A stretch of DNA of 64,000 nt, from contig CANNBH010000001.1 of the NCBI GenBank assembly GCA_947502815.1, positions 1,832,818 to 1,896,817 of the forward strand, read 5' to 3'. The DNA comes from an uncultured Erythrobacter sp. GTDB lineage: Bacteria; Pseudomonadota; Alphaproteobacteria; Sphingomonadales; Sphingomonadaceae. The translations under genes were made by a program, and so were the position numbers. The number at the start of each line of letters is the position of its first letter. Position 1 is the stretch's first letter. The notes beneath the pieces are model-generated. The model saw only the letters and a list, made by a program, of their open reading frames with translations. It had not been told where the DNA came from and searched no databases. This document shows positions 18,947 to 27,418 of this stretch, one piece after another.

Positions 18947-19055
18947 CGCTCGGGGTTCGCCTCGATAAGGGTTTCGTACGATCCCCCCTCTAGGCCCGAG
19001 TGCTTAAGTGTCGGTAAACTTTACAACGCCAATTTTTCCCGCATTTCCGCAGGGC

Positions 19056-19075
19056 ATTGCAGTTAACGCTGCAAT
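19056..19075. repeat. Perfect 7-bp inverted repeat upstream of the prs operon
   Basis: ATTGCAG (19056-19062) and CTGCAAT (19069-19075) surround the 6-base spacer TTAACG. It lies between the scfR stop and the glycosyltransferase start, about 110 bases before the latter. It lacks a T-run, so it could be an operator for the exopolysaccharide operon rather than a terminator. Function is inferred only from symmetry and position. Confidence 0.4.
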
Positions 19076-19084
19076 AATGGCGCG

Positions 19085-20422
19085 TTAGACCACGGGGGAG
19101 CCTGCAAGGCGGGCCGGCGCAGGCGTCAGGCAATCGGCGCGCCCGCAACGCGGGCAGCCCACGCCCAGCGGCACCGCATCAGCCACGTCGAGCGATACTC
19201 CGCGCGCATGGGCAAGGTCGCCGGCATACCGCGCCTCTATTCCCAAAACGACCGATCTGCGCGCGGAACAGGCTGCACCATCAACCTCAATCGTGCGCGC
19301 AATCGTGAACCAATGGCGCGCGGGACCTTCCCCTTCGCCAAAGGTTACGGCCTGCATCAACATGGTCCCCCGGCTCTCAAACGCTGCATAGGGTGCCCAC
19401 GCAGGCCAACGCGCGCCGTCTATCGGATAGATCGCTCCACTTGCTCCTGCGCTGAAATGGACCATCCGACCCGTGCGGCCAAAGCGGGCGCTAAAGAATG
19501 GCAGGCCGCGCTCCCCCACCCGCTGCAATGTGGTCAATCGCTGCGCCACCTGATCAAAGCTGACTGCAAAACGGCGCTGCAAAACGGCAAGGTCGTATTG
19601 CGTTTGCTCGCACGCGCGCAGAAACCGGCCATAAGGCATCAGCAAAGCCGCCGCGAGGTAATCCGTTACATGATCGCGAAACCGCTCGCGCGCTTCGGGG
19701 GAGGACAGGTTAGCGCCAGCCACCAGTGTGTCGATGGCATCTTTCTGTTCAAGGCTCCCAATCTGCCGAGCGATCTGGAACCGGCGCGCCGCACCGGGCA
19801 ACATTTCAGATATCTGCAATTGACGGGCGTGCAGGTCCAATCTGTTCACCACGCCGGGAATAACCTCTGCGGGCAGCACCCGCACCGATAGGCGGTGTTT
19901 TTCACGCAGGCGTTCAACCAATCCGGCGCTGATATCGCCGCGCGACAGGCGCAGTTGGTCGGCCAATTCCTCTGCCGCATGATCAAGATCGGAGAAGTGA
20001 TTTTGCCAACGCTCCACCGCTTGGCGTGCTTCGCCGATGGGATCATCGCTGCGTTCTTCACCGGGATGCGAATTGTCGTAAAGGCGGGCAAAGGCGGCCG
20101 CTGCTTGAGGTGCCGCCGCCAAAAACTCTTGCAGTTCTTCCCGGTCTATTCCCAGATCAGCAAACCGTTTGTCCGCCATACGCCGCGCAAGTCCATCGAC
20201 ACCGCCAATCGTTTCATCTTGGCGCAACGAACTTGGATCAAAATCATACCGCTCAATCACCTGAACCAGCACTCTCGCAGATAGCGGGCGTTGGTTGCGC
20301 TCGATCAAATTGAGATAGCTGGGACTGATGCCCAGTGACGCCGCCATTGCGGCCTGAGTGAGCCCTTCGCGTTTGCGCAAACGGCGCAGGGAAGGACCAG
20401 CGAGAAGAGAATTATCGGACAT
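19085..20422 (-). CDS. ScfR/RamB-family transcription regulator
   Basis: 445 residues. An N-terminal Xre/Cro helix-turn-helix spans about 8-65 (LRRLRKREGLTQAAMAASLGI, then SPSYLNLIERNQRPLS). A middle region resembles the ImmA/IrrE-like segment of RamB/ScfR proteins but lacks an HEXXH zinc motif. The C-terminal region ends with a Cys cluster CPRCGRADCL that fits a zinc or thiol site of the short-chain fatty acyl regulator domain. RamB-type proteins sense acyl-CoA or acetate metabolism and control isocitrate lyase, malate synthase or 2-methylcitrate genes. The gene is divergent from aceA with 154 bases between, so aceA is the most likely target, together with self-control. An inverted repeat in the gap could be the operator. 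Confidence 0.85.
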   Translation of the reverse strand: MSDNSLLAGPSLRRLRKREGLTQAAMAASLGISPSYLNLIERNQRPLSARVLVQVIERYDFDPSSLRQDETIGGVDGLARRMADKRFADLGIDREELQEFLAAAPQAAAAFARLYDNSHPGEERSDDPIGEARQAVERWQNHFSDLDHAAEELADQLRLSRGDISAGLVERLREKHRLSVRVLPAEVIPGVVNRLDLHARQLQISEMLPGAARRFQIARQIGSLEQKDAIDTLVAGANLSSPEARERFRDHVTDYLAAALLMPYGRFLRACEQTQYDLAVLQRRFAVSFDQVAQRLTTLQRVGERGLPFFSARFGRTGRMVHFSAGASGAIYPIDGARWPAWAPYAAFESRGTMLMQAVTFGEGEGPARHWFTIARTIEVDGAACSARRSVVLGIEARYAGDLAHARGVSLDVADAVPLGVGCPRCGRADCLTPAPARLAGSPVV

Positions 20423-20483
20423 GATGCCTTTGTAACTATCTTTACAGCATTACACAATGATTGCCGCAAAAGTCGCTATACAG

Positions 20484-20509
20484 ACAGGAATTTTTGTAAG
20501 TTTTCCTGT
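20484..20509. promoter_or_regulatory. Candidate ScfR operator between scfR and aceA
   Basis: ACAGGAA (20484-20490) and TTCCTGT (20503-20509) form an inverted repeat with a 12-base spacer that contains TTTGTAA. A second TTTGTAA is found at 20429-20435, next to the scfR start. RamB-type sites in actinobacteria also contain TTTGCAA-like cores. The placement between divergent genes supports a control role; binding has not been shown. Confidence 0.45.
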
Positions 20510-20576
20510 TATGTTGCGCCGCACCACTGCATAAAATGCGTCATACCCTCCCCTCTTACCGATCCCGGAGCCGATT

Positions 20577-22175
20577 ATGACGTATCAATCAACCATCGCT
20601 CAGATGCAGCAACTCATCACCACCAACGGACCCAGTTGGGGCGCTATCGACGCCGAAAGCGCGGCGCGCATGGCGATCCAAAATCGCTTTCCAACCGGCC
20701 TAGACATCGCGAAGCATACCGCGAAGATCATGCGGGCCGATATGGACGCCTATGATGCGGATCCGGCCGCTTACACCCAATCCTTGGGCTGCTGGCATGG
20801 GTTTATCGCACAGCAAAAAATGATCTCGATTAAAAAGCATTTTGGCACGACAAAGCAGCGTTACCTGTATCTGTCCGGTTGGATGGTTGCCGCTTTGCGC
20901 AGCGAGTTTGGCCCGCTGCCCGATCAGTCCATGCACGAAAAGACGACCGTTCCGGCGACGATTGAGGAGCTCTACACGTTCCTGAAACAAGCCGATGCCC
21001 GCGAATTGGGCGGTCTGTTCCGCGCGCTCGACGATGCCCGCGATGCGGGTGACGAATTGAAAGCGAAAGACCTGCAAAACCAAATCGACAATTACGAAAC
21101 GCATGTCGTTCCGATCATTGCCGATATCGACGCAGGTTTTGGCAACGCTGAGGCAACCTACTTGCTCGCCAAGAAGATGATCGAAGCGGGTGCATGTGCG
21201 CTCCAGATCGAAAATCAGGTTTCGGATGAAAAGCAATGCGGCCATCAAGACGGCAAAGTTACCGTTCCGCACGAGGATTTCCTTCAGAAAATCCGCGCCA
21301 TCCGTCACGCATTCTTGGAAATGGGCGTTGATGACGGCATCATCGTTGCTCGCACAGACTCGCTAGGCGCAGGTCTGACAAAACAGATCGCGTTTTCGAA
21401 AGAAGCAGGCGATCTGGGCGATCAATACAACGCATTCCTTGATTGCGACGAAGTAGACCCAGCCAACGTTTCGAACGGCCAGGTCTTCATCAGCCGCGAT
21501 GGCAAGTTGATGGCGCCCAAACGCCTCCCCTCCAACTTGTTCCAATTCAAAGCCGGTACCGGCGAAGACCGCTGCGTTCTCGATTGCATCACCTCGCTTG
21601 AAAACGGCGCAGACCTGTTGTGGATCGAAACGGAGAAGCCGCACGTTGAACAAATTGCAGGAATGGTGAACCGAGTTCGCGAAGTCATCCCGAATGCCAA
21701 GCTGGTTTACAACAACTCGCCATCGTTCAACTGGACGCTGAATTTCCGTCAGCAAGTGTTCGATATTTGGGAGCAGGAAGGCAAAGATGTGTCAGCCTAC
21801 GACCGCGCTGGTTTAATGAGCATCGACTATGATGGCACCGATCTCGCCATCGAAGCCGATGAAAAGATCCGCACATTCCAAGCGGACGCATCACGCCATG
21901 CCGGCATCTTCCATCACTTGATCACTTTGCCGACATACCACACGGCGGCCCTGTCGACTGACAATCTGGCGCGTGAGTATTTCGGTGAGCAAGCCATGCT
22001 CGGCTACGTCAAAAACGTGCAGCGCGAAGAGATCCGTCAAGGCATCGCATGCGTCAAGCACCAGAATATGGCGGGCAGCGACATGGGCGATGATCACAAG
22101 GAATACTTTGCCGGTGAAGCCGCGTTGAAAGCGGGCGGTAAGGACAACACGATGAACCAGTTCGCAGCCGCCTGA
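20577..22175 (+). CDS. aceA: Isocitrate lyase, long (531-residue-class) form
   Basis: A 532-residue enzyme that splits isocitrate into succinate and glyoxylate, the first step of the glyoxylate bypass used on acetate and fatty acids. The catalytic motif is KQCGHQ with Cys221 (shorter isocitrate lyases have KKCGH), and IADIDAGFGNAEATYLL is the metal-binding segment. VYNNSPSFNWTLNFRQQVF is the substrate-binding block. This length and KQCGH motif match the Pseudomonas-type group rather than the 430-residue E. coli form. No malate synthase gene is next to it. Expression is probably controlled by the divergent ScfR protein. A small ORF follows 119 bases downstream. Confidence 0.95.
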   Translation: MTYQSTIAQMQQLITTNGPSWGAIDAESAARMAIQNRFPTGLDIAKHTAKIMRADMDAYDADPAAYTQSLGCWHGFIAQQKMISIKKHFGTTKQRYLYLSGWMVAALRSEFGPLPDQSMHEKTTVPATIEELYTFLKQADARELGGLFRALDDARDAGDELKAKDLQNQIDNYETHVVPIIADIDAGFGNAEATYLLAKKMIEAGACALQIENQVSDEKQCGHQDGKVTVPHEDFLQKIRAIRHAFLEMGVDDGIIVARTDSLGAGLTKQIAFSKEAGDLGDQYNAFLDCDEVDPANVSNGQVFISRDGKLMAPKRLPSNLFQFKAGTGEDRCVLDCITSLENGADLLWIETEKPHVEQIAGMVNRVREVIPNAKLVYNNSPSFNWTLNFRQQVFDIWEQEGKDVSAYDRAGLMSIDYDGTDLAIEADEKIRTFQADASRHAGIFHHLITLPTYHTAALSTDNLAREYFGEQAMLGYVKNVQREEIRQGIACVKHQNMAGSDMGDDHKEYFAGEAALKAGGKDNTMNQFAAA

Positions 22176-22294
22176 CCAAGTTGGAGAGGGGTTCCCGCGA
22201 GGACACGTAAAAGCGGCCTTGCGGGAACCAAACCATGGCTTTGATTTCTAAACCATAACCACCCAGTCCCCCCGAAGGACTATGGAGAGATACA

Positions 22295-22480
22295 ATGAGT
22301 GCTACCGATACACAAAACCGCGAACCAGCCCGTGCACGCGCGTTGCTTTCGACCGCTGATATGAGGCTGCTGCGCCGCGCTTTAGAAAGCCACGCACGCG
22401 CGACCGAAGACCGCGAAGAACTCGCGAAGATCAACGGTCTGCACCACCGGCTTGGCACCTATGTGCCTGAAGCTGAGTAA
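22295..22480 (+). CDS. Small 61-residue hypothetical protein downstream of aceA
   Basis: A short charged, probably helical protein (RLLRRALESHARATEDREEL followed by AKINGLHHRLGTYVPEAE) without signal peptide or membrane segment. A good ribosome site GGAGAG lies 6 bases before the ATG, and a strong hairpin follows at 22530, so the gene has clear expression signals. It may share the aceA transcript. No family is recognised and no function is proposed. Confidence 0.65.
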   Translation: MSATDTQNREPARARALLSTADMRLLRRALESHARATEDREELAKINGLHHRLGTYVPEAE

Positions 22481-22529
22481 GAACGCGGCTTATACACCGG
22501 GTTAAACCCGTTCTCCTGGGGAGGAGAAT

Positions 22530-22573
22530 ACGGCCGTCGGTTGCGAGGTTCCCCCCTCGAAACCGGCGGCCGT
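22530..22573 (+). terminator. Long hairpin terminator after the 61-residue gene
   Basis: ACGGCCG-CGGTT in 22530-22542 pairs with AACCGG-CGGCCGT in 22561-22573, with an inner GAGG/CCTC arm and a short C-rich loop. The downstream bases TCTTTGTC are only partly T-rich. It lies between the convergent 61-residue gene and the amidohydrolase and may serve both strands. Confidence 0.6.
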
Positions 22574-22580
22574 TCTTTGT

Positions 22581-23930
22581 CTATTCAGCGCCGACCGGCA
22601 TCAGATCCAATGTCGCCGCCGTCAAAGCCTCGGTCGCGGTCGCGATCACAACCGGAGCATCCGGAGCCCAAAAGGGCGAATGCAAGCTTGGCAATTCTGT
22701 CTCCCCACGCTGAGCGGCGTCGAATTGGTCCTGCGGCGCTCCGCCAACCCAAAAGATCAGCGACTCCACGGTCTCTGGATCGGCACGGTAGAACTGGCCG
22801 AAGTCTTCACCGCCCATGACGCTTGGCGTTTCCATCACTCGGCCTTCAAACCGCTCTGACAGACCAGCCATCACAGTCTCTGTGAATTCCGGCGTGTTGT
22901 AGGTGGATGGCGTGTAAGGGTCCTGCACGATCACCGTCGGCAGTTTGTCCTCTGGCATGCCTGCCGCCAGCGCTTCGCCGCGCGCGATCCGCGCGATCCC
23001 TTCGAGCAATTGCGCGCGCACTTCGTCGGTGTAGCTGCGCACAGTGATCTGCAAATGCGCTTCGTCGCTGATGATGTTGTGCTTTGATCCAGCGCGGAAG
23101 CTGCCGACTGTTACAACTGCCGGATCAAGCGGATTGATCTCTCGGCTGACCAGTGTTTGCAGGCGCGTCACGATATGCGCGCCGATTACCACTGGATCCT
23201 TGGTCGTGTGCGGATAGGCACCGTGCCCGCCGATACCGGGGATCATGACATCGACACTGTCCACATTCGCCAAGGCATAACCTTTGGAATAGCCGATAAA
23301 GCCCGCAGGCGCTTGCGCTGCATCGTGGAAGGCAAGCACGTAGTCCGGCTTTGGAAAGCGTTCAAACAGACCGTCTGCGAGCATCGCCAGAGCGCCCTCG
23401 CCCGTTTCCTCTGCAGGTTGCAGGATCATGACCAAGGTTCCCGACCATTCGCCGCGACGTTCCGACAACAGCTGAGCCGCACCGATCCATGCCGCCATAT
23501 GCGTGTCGTGTCCGCAAGCATGCATAACGCCGGTTTCGACCCCATTGGCAGGCACGGCTGTGCGGGTGGAGGCATAAGGCAATCCGGTCTGTTCGATCAC
23601 CGGCAGGCCGTCCATATCCGCCCGCAGCATGACCGTAGGCCCTTCGCCGTTCTCCATCACCGCAACCACGCCGGTCTGCCCCACGCCTTCGGTGACTTCA
23701 AAGCCCAGTGCCCGTGCCCGCGCTGCCAGTTTGGCCGCGGTCTCAAACTCCTGAAAGCTCAGCTCAGGGTTGGCGTGCAGATCCTGATAGAGCTCAACCA
23801 AGCCCGGCATGTCTTCCATCACCGCCGCGCGCAGACCATCGTCTGCGCCTGCTTCACTGTGCCCATCCGCGAGCGCGGGCGCCGTCCAGATCAGTGCCAT
23901 CGCGGCCCCTGCTAACCAGTGCTTTGTCAT
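22581..23930 (-). CDS. Secreted M20-family amidohydrolase / peptidase
   Basis: 449 residues with a type I signal peptide (MTKHWLAGAAMALIWTAPALA), so it acts in the periplasm or outside. The M20D amidohydrolase core is clear: LVELYQDLHANPELSFQE, LRADMDGLPV, ACGHDTHMAAWIGAAQLL (metal and water ligands), LQPAEETGEGALAML (general-base Glu in AEE) and VMGGEDFGQFYR near the end. Relatives remove acyl groups from N-acyl amino acids or hydrolyse hippurate and peptides; the substrate here is not determined. It is followed on the same strand only by the terminator region. Confidence 0.9.
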   Translation of the reverse strand: MTKHWLAGAAMALIWTAPALADGHSEAGADDGLRAAVMEDMPGLVELYQDLHANPELSFQEFETAAKLAARARALGFEVTEGVGQTGVVAVMENGEGPTVMLRADMDGLPVIEQTGLPYASTRTAVPANGVETGVMHACGHDTHMAAWIGAAQLLSERRGEWSGTLVMILQPAEETGEGALAMLADGLFERFPKPDYVLAFHDAAQAPAGFIGYSKGYALANVDSVDVMIPGIGGHGAYPHTTKDPVVIGAHIVTRLQTLVSREINPLDPAVVTVGSFRAGSKHNIISDEAHLQITVRSYTDEVRAQLLEGIARIARGEALAAGMPEDKLPTVIVQDPYTPSTYNTPEFTETVMAGLSERFEGRVMETPSVMGGEDFGQFYRADPETVESLIFWVGGAPQDQFDAAQRGETELPSLHSPFWAPDAPVVIATATEALTAATLDLMPVGAE

Positions 23931-24197
23931 ACCCTATTCCCCTTGCTGTTTCCAACTCGCTGAACGCTGCGATTACAGTCATTTAGTCGAGACATGGACC
24001 GCATGTTACACGGTCCAGAGTGATAAATTTGAGCCGCCTGCATTTGTGGCGCGATTTCCCCGCTCTGGTGGCGCAAAAACCGCATCGCTGCGGGCCGTTC
24101 TTCAGTGTTTTTGTGGGCGAAACTCATGGCCCATTGTTCGCACATTGCGTGCCTGTAGGAAAGCTCGCCGCAGCCTGCCTGTGCGCAATCTGTGCCG

Positions 24198-25997
24198 CTA
24201 AAGCCCATACCAATAGACCAATATCACCGACAGCGTTGTCACCATCAACAACACCAGCGGCACGCCCGTTCGGATGTAATCGGCAAATTCATATTGTCCC
24301 TCTGCCATGATCAGCATGTTGGTCTGATAGGCAATCGGGGTCGCGTAACACAGGTTGCAGCCGAACAGGACGGCCAGAACCAGCGGCTCTGGCGGCAGGC
24401 CCAATTGCGCCGCAATGCTGAACGCTATCGGTGTTCCAACAGTCGCGGCGGTCGCGTTGGATGCAAAATTGGTGAGCACCGTCACAAACGCCATGATCGC
24501 GGCCAAAACCAGCGGCGTGGGCAAATAGGCAAGCCCCATCGACAGCGCCTGCCCCAGCCAATCGGCCGCGCCGCTTTCATCAATCACCCGGCCAATCGCA
24601 ATACTCGCCGCAACCAGCACGATAACCTGCCCAGACAATGCCCGGCCCACGCGATCAAATTTCACACAACCGGTAACGAACATCAAAATCGCGCCAGCAA
24701 GCGCAGAGATCGCAATTGGGAACAGTCCCGTCGCCGCCGTGATAACGGCAAAGCCCATGATCGCAGCTGACAGCAACGCTTTCGACCGGCGCGGCAATTC
24801 CCTCGCCCCTTCGAGCATAAGCAGACTGTCGGCTCGCGCAAATTCCTGAAGGTCGCTTTCCAGACCCTGCACAAGCAGCACATCGCCTTCGATGATGCGC
24901 AGGTCGCCGCCGTCGGAATATTGGTCTCTCTCGCCCAGCAAACGCTCTGGCCGATGGATACCAAGAACCGCGACGCCATACAAATCGGCGATACCCGACG
25001 TGGGCAGCGTCCGCGTGATCAGACGCGAATCCGCCGTGACAGTCATTTCGACAACCAGCACGTCCTGGCTCTTTGACGACGCCTGACGCTTGATCCGGTC
25101 CATGACCCAGCTTGGCGCCAGCTCGCCTTTCAGCTCTCGCGTGGCATCTTCTAACGCTTCGTGGCTGCCCGAAATATGCAGGCGTTGCAGCGGTTGCAGC
25201 GCCCCGGTTGGTGGGTTGTGGAATTTGATGCCCTTAGGCAGCTTTTCCTGAATCAACGCGAGCTCTTCGCCCGCTAGGAATGATTGGTTGCCCACGCGCA
25301 GCCGAGTGTGAAACTGGCGCTCATGCACCTGCGCCTCTGACCGATTGTCGTTAAGCAAGCGCGGCATGACCAGCCACATATAAGGCAGCGCCACCAGCGC
25401 CGCGAGCAGCACAATCGGCGTGAAATCGAACACACCGATTTCGCGCATGCCCAGATCCACCGCGATGGAAACGACTAGAATATTGGTCGAGGTGCCAACG
25501 GTGGTTGCCAGTCCGCCAATCAGAGAGGCCGCGTTGAGCGGCATCAATGTCTTTGATGTGGGCATGGCCCCGCGCTGGGCCAATGCGGCGAAAATTGGGA
25601 TCATCAACACCAACACCGGCGTGTTGTTGACGAACATCGAAAGGACAAGCGCAATAAGCAGCGAGACGAGCAGCCCAAATTGAAGATTGAATTTGAACAT
25701 CCGTTCTAGGATGCGAGCCGCGGGCTCCAACGCGCCGGTCACAACCAGGCCCCTGCCCATAATCATCAGCGCGCAAATCGTGATCAGCGCGTAATGGCCA
25801 AACCCGCCAAATGCGAGCGCAAGCCCATCAATGGGACGGGTGCCTTCGATGGGGAAGAAATAGAGGCCAATCGCAATAACCGCGATGGTCAACAGCGACA
25901 CGATCTCGATCGACATGCGCCCACGGACAAAGCCCACGAACATCCCGATCGTAACGACCATTGCGGCCATGGCATGATAGGATGGAAGCTCAAGCAT
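24198..25997 (-). CDS. SLC13-family permease with two TrkA-C domains
   Basis: 599 residues. Two sets of membrane helices flank a soluble middle (about 210-390) that contains two RCK/TrkA-C-like domains (for example FHTRLRVGNQSFLAGEEL and TRTLPTSGIADLYGVAVLGI). The membrane motif NNTPVLVLMIPI followed by NAASLIGGLATTVGTSTNILV is the Ser-Asn-Thr substrate/Na+ site of the DASS/citrate transporter fold; the second half repeats it in NFASNATAATVGTPI. Substrates of the RCK-containing branch include sulfate, and dicarboxylates are also possible. It is divergent from the alcohol dehydrogenase gene with 116 bases between. Confidence 0.88.
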   Translation of the reverse strand: MLELPSYHAMAAMVVTIGMFVGFVRGRMSIEIVSLLTIAVIAIGLYFFPIEGTRPIDGLALAFGGFGHYALITICALMIMGRGLVVTGALEPAARILERMFKFNLQFGLLVSLLIALVLSMFVNNTPVLVLMIPIFAALAQRGAMPTSKTLMPLNAASLIGGLATTVGTSTNILVVSIAVDLGMREIGVFDFTPIVLLAALVALPYMWLVMPRLLNDNRSEAQVHERQFHTRLRVGNQSFLAGEELALIQEKLPKGIKFHNPPTGALQPLQRLHISGSHEALEDATRELKGELAPSWVMDRIKRQASSKSQDVLVVEMTVTADSRLITRTLPTSGIADLYGVAVLGIHRPERLLGERDQYSDGGDLRIIEGDVLLVQGLESDLQEFARADSLLMLEGARELPRRSKALLSAAIMGFAVITAATGLFPIAISALAGAILMFVTGCVKFDRVGRALSGQVIVLVAASIAIGRVIDESGAADWLGQALSMGLAYLPTPLVLAAIMAFVTVLTNFASNATAATVGTPIAFSIAAQLGLPPEPLVLAVLFGCNLCYATPIAYQTNMLIMAEGQYEFADYIRTGVPLVLLMVTTLSVILVYWYGL

Positions 25998-26113
25998 CTC
26001 TGGCGATCAGATTTCACAGAGCGGCATGAGATTGGCAAGCGGTTTGTTTTGCCCTTGCCCCCTGCAAGGCGCCGGGCAATGGTCGAAAAAAGTGTTTTGG
26101 TGAGGGATTTCAG

Positions 26114-27163
26114 ATGCAAGCATTGGTGTTCAACGGGCCGCGCGATATTCGCTATGAAAGCTATCCCGATCCCGAATTGCGCGGGGCAAACAGCGCAATC
26201 ATGAAAGTGCACGCTTGCTCTATCTGCGGCAGCGACCTGCATATGTATCACGGCGCGCATATTGGAAAGACGCAATACGGCGAAGACACGCCGCATTTCT
26301 GCGTTGGGCACGAATTTATCGGCGAAGTGGTTGAAGCGGGCACAGACGTTCACGGGTTCAAAGTGGGCGATAAAGTGTTGGCCGCTGGGGGAACCGGCTG
26401 CGGGATGTGTCCGCAATGCCTGACCGGCAATGCGGGCAAATGCCGCGAATCCACTGCTTTCGGATTGGGCAAGAGTTTGGAAGGCGGGCAAGCGCAATTT
26501 GTGAATGTCCCCAATGCCGATGCGACACTCTTTTCGACAGACGGTTTAACCGACGAACAATCGCTGTTGCTGACAGACGGGATGGCGACCGCCTACTTTG
26601 GCCTCACCCGCGCCGATCCAAAGCCGGGCGGAACAGTTGCGGTGGTCGGTTTGGGGCCGATTGGCATCATCGGGGTGGAATTGGCCTTTGTGCTGGGCGC
26701 GGCGCGCGTCTTCGCCATCGATCCTGTGAAATCGCGCCGGGACATGGCGGCGGCTTTGGGCGCAGAGGTTTTTGCACCCGGCCCCGATTTGGTGCCGCAA
26801 ATCATGGAAGCCACCGGCGGTGCGGGTGTCCAATCGGTGTTCGAAGCAAGCGGCGCGAAAGGGGCGATCAATTCTGTCCTGCCCTTGGTCGCGCGGCGCG
26901 GCACGGCAAGCTTTATCGGAATTCCTGAGCCCGACGATGTTCTTCCGCTGCCGCTCATCATGTTCAAAAACGTGACGGTGCGCGGCGGGATTTGCGATGT
27001 GCAGAACATGTGGCCGCATCTGGTCCCGCTGGTTCAAAGCGGACGGGTGAAAGCCGATGGCCTGTTCAGCCACCAATTCGACCTAAGCGAAGGCGCAGAA
27101 GCATACCGCCTGTTCGACAGCCGAGAAGAGGGCGTGATCAAGCTTAGGATTGATGTGAAGTAA
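26114..27163 (+). CDS. Zinc-dependent alcohol dehydrogenase-family oxidoreductase
   Basis: 349 residues of the medium-chain dehydrogenase family. Cys38 (SICGSD), His66 and Glu67 (VGHEF) form the catalytic zinc site, and four Cys in GCGMCPQCLTGNAGKC form the structural zinc lobe. The Rossmann fold carries VVGLGPIGIIGVELA. It oxidises an alcohol, or reduces the carbonyl, with NAD(P); the exact substrate is not readable. GAGGGA lies 7 bases before the ATG. The gene appears monocistronic and is followed by a tRNA gene on the other strand. Confidence 0.88.
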   Translation: MQALVFNGPRDIRYESYPDPELRGANSAIMKVHACSICGSDLHMYHGAHIGKTQYGEDTPHFCVGHEFIGEVVEAGTDVHGFKVGDKVLAAGGTGCGMCPQCLTGNAGKCRESTAFGLGKSLEGGQAQFVNVPNADATLFSTDGLTDEQSLLLTDGMATAYFGLTRADPKPGGTVAVVGLGPIGIIGVELAFVLGAARVFAIDPVKSRRDMAAALGAEVFAPGPDLVPQIMEATGGAGVQSVFEASGAKGAINSVLPLVARRGTASFIGIPEPDDVLPLPLIMFKNVTVRGGICDVQNMWPHLVPLVQSGRVKADGLFSHQFDLSEGAEAYRLFDSREEGVIKLRIDVK

Positions 27164-27281
27164 CAGGCACTCAGAAAGCTCGCGCCGAAACATCCCAAAG
27201 GGGCGCAAGCACGACTGCGCGTCGGCCGGTCATGTCACCTCTCGGAGGCCGGCGCGATGCGAATTGCAGTGAGAGAAAAAA

Positions 27282-27366
27282 TGGTGCCCCTGGCCCGACT
27301 CGAACGGGCACTCCGTTAAGAACCGCATTTTGAGTGCGGCGCGTCTACCAATTCCACCACAGGGGC
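27282..27366 (-). tRNA. tRNA-Leu (anticodon CAA)
   Basis: The minus strand folds as a class II tRNA with acceptor GCCCCTG/CAGGGGC, discriminator A and an encoded CCA. The anticodon stem CCGCA/TGCGG holds the loop CTCAAAA, so the anticodon is CAA, reading UUG leucine codons. A variable arm (TCTTAACGGA) and T arm GTTCGAGTC follow. 85 bases, normal size. Confidence 0.95.
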
Positions 27367-27418
27367 ACCCTGCGTGAGGCGAGGCTGTTAGCGAGACGCT
27401 GCGCATCTCGCAAGGGCC

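Noticed and set aside
23927..24208. Possible small gene between the amidohydrolase and SLC13 genes
   Set aside because: The 93-codon minus-strand frame has no ribosome site and no protein-like composition. The 267-base gap appears to hold only the amidohydrolase promoter.
27164..27281. Integration site at the tRNA-Leu gene
   Set aside because: No integrase gene, no repeated tRNA 3' end and no change of composition is seen around the tRNA.
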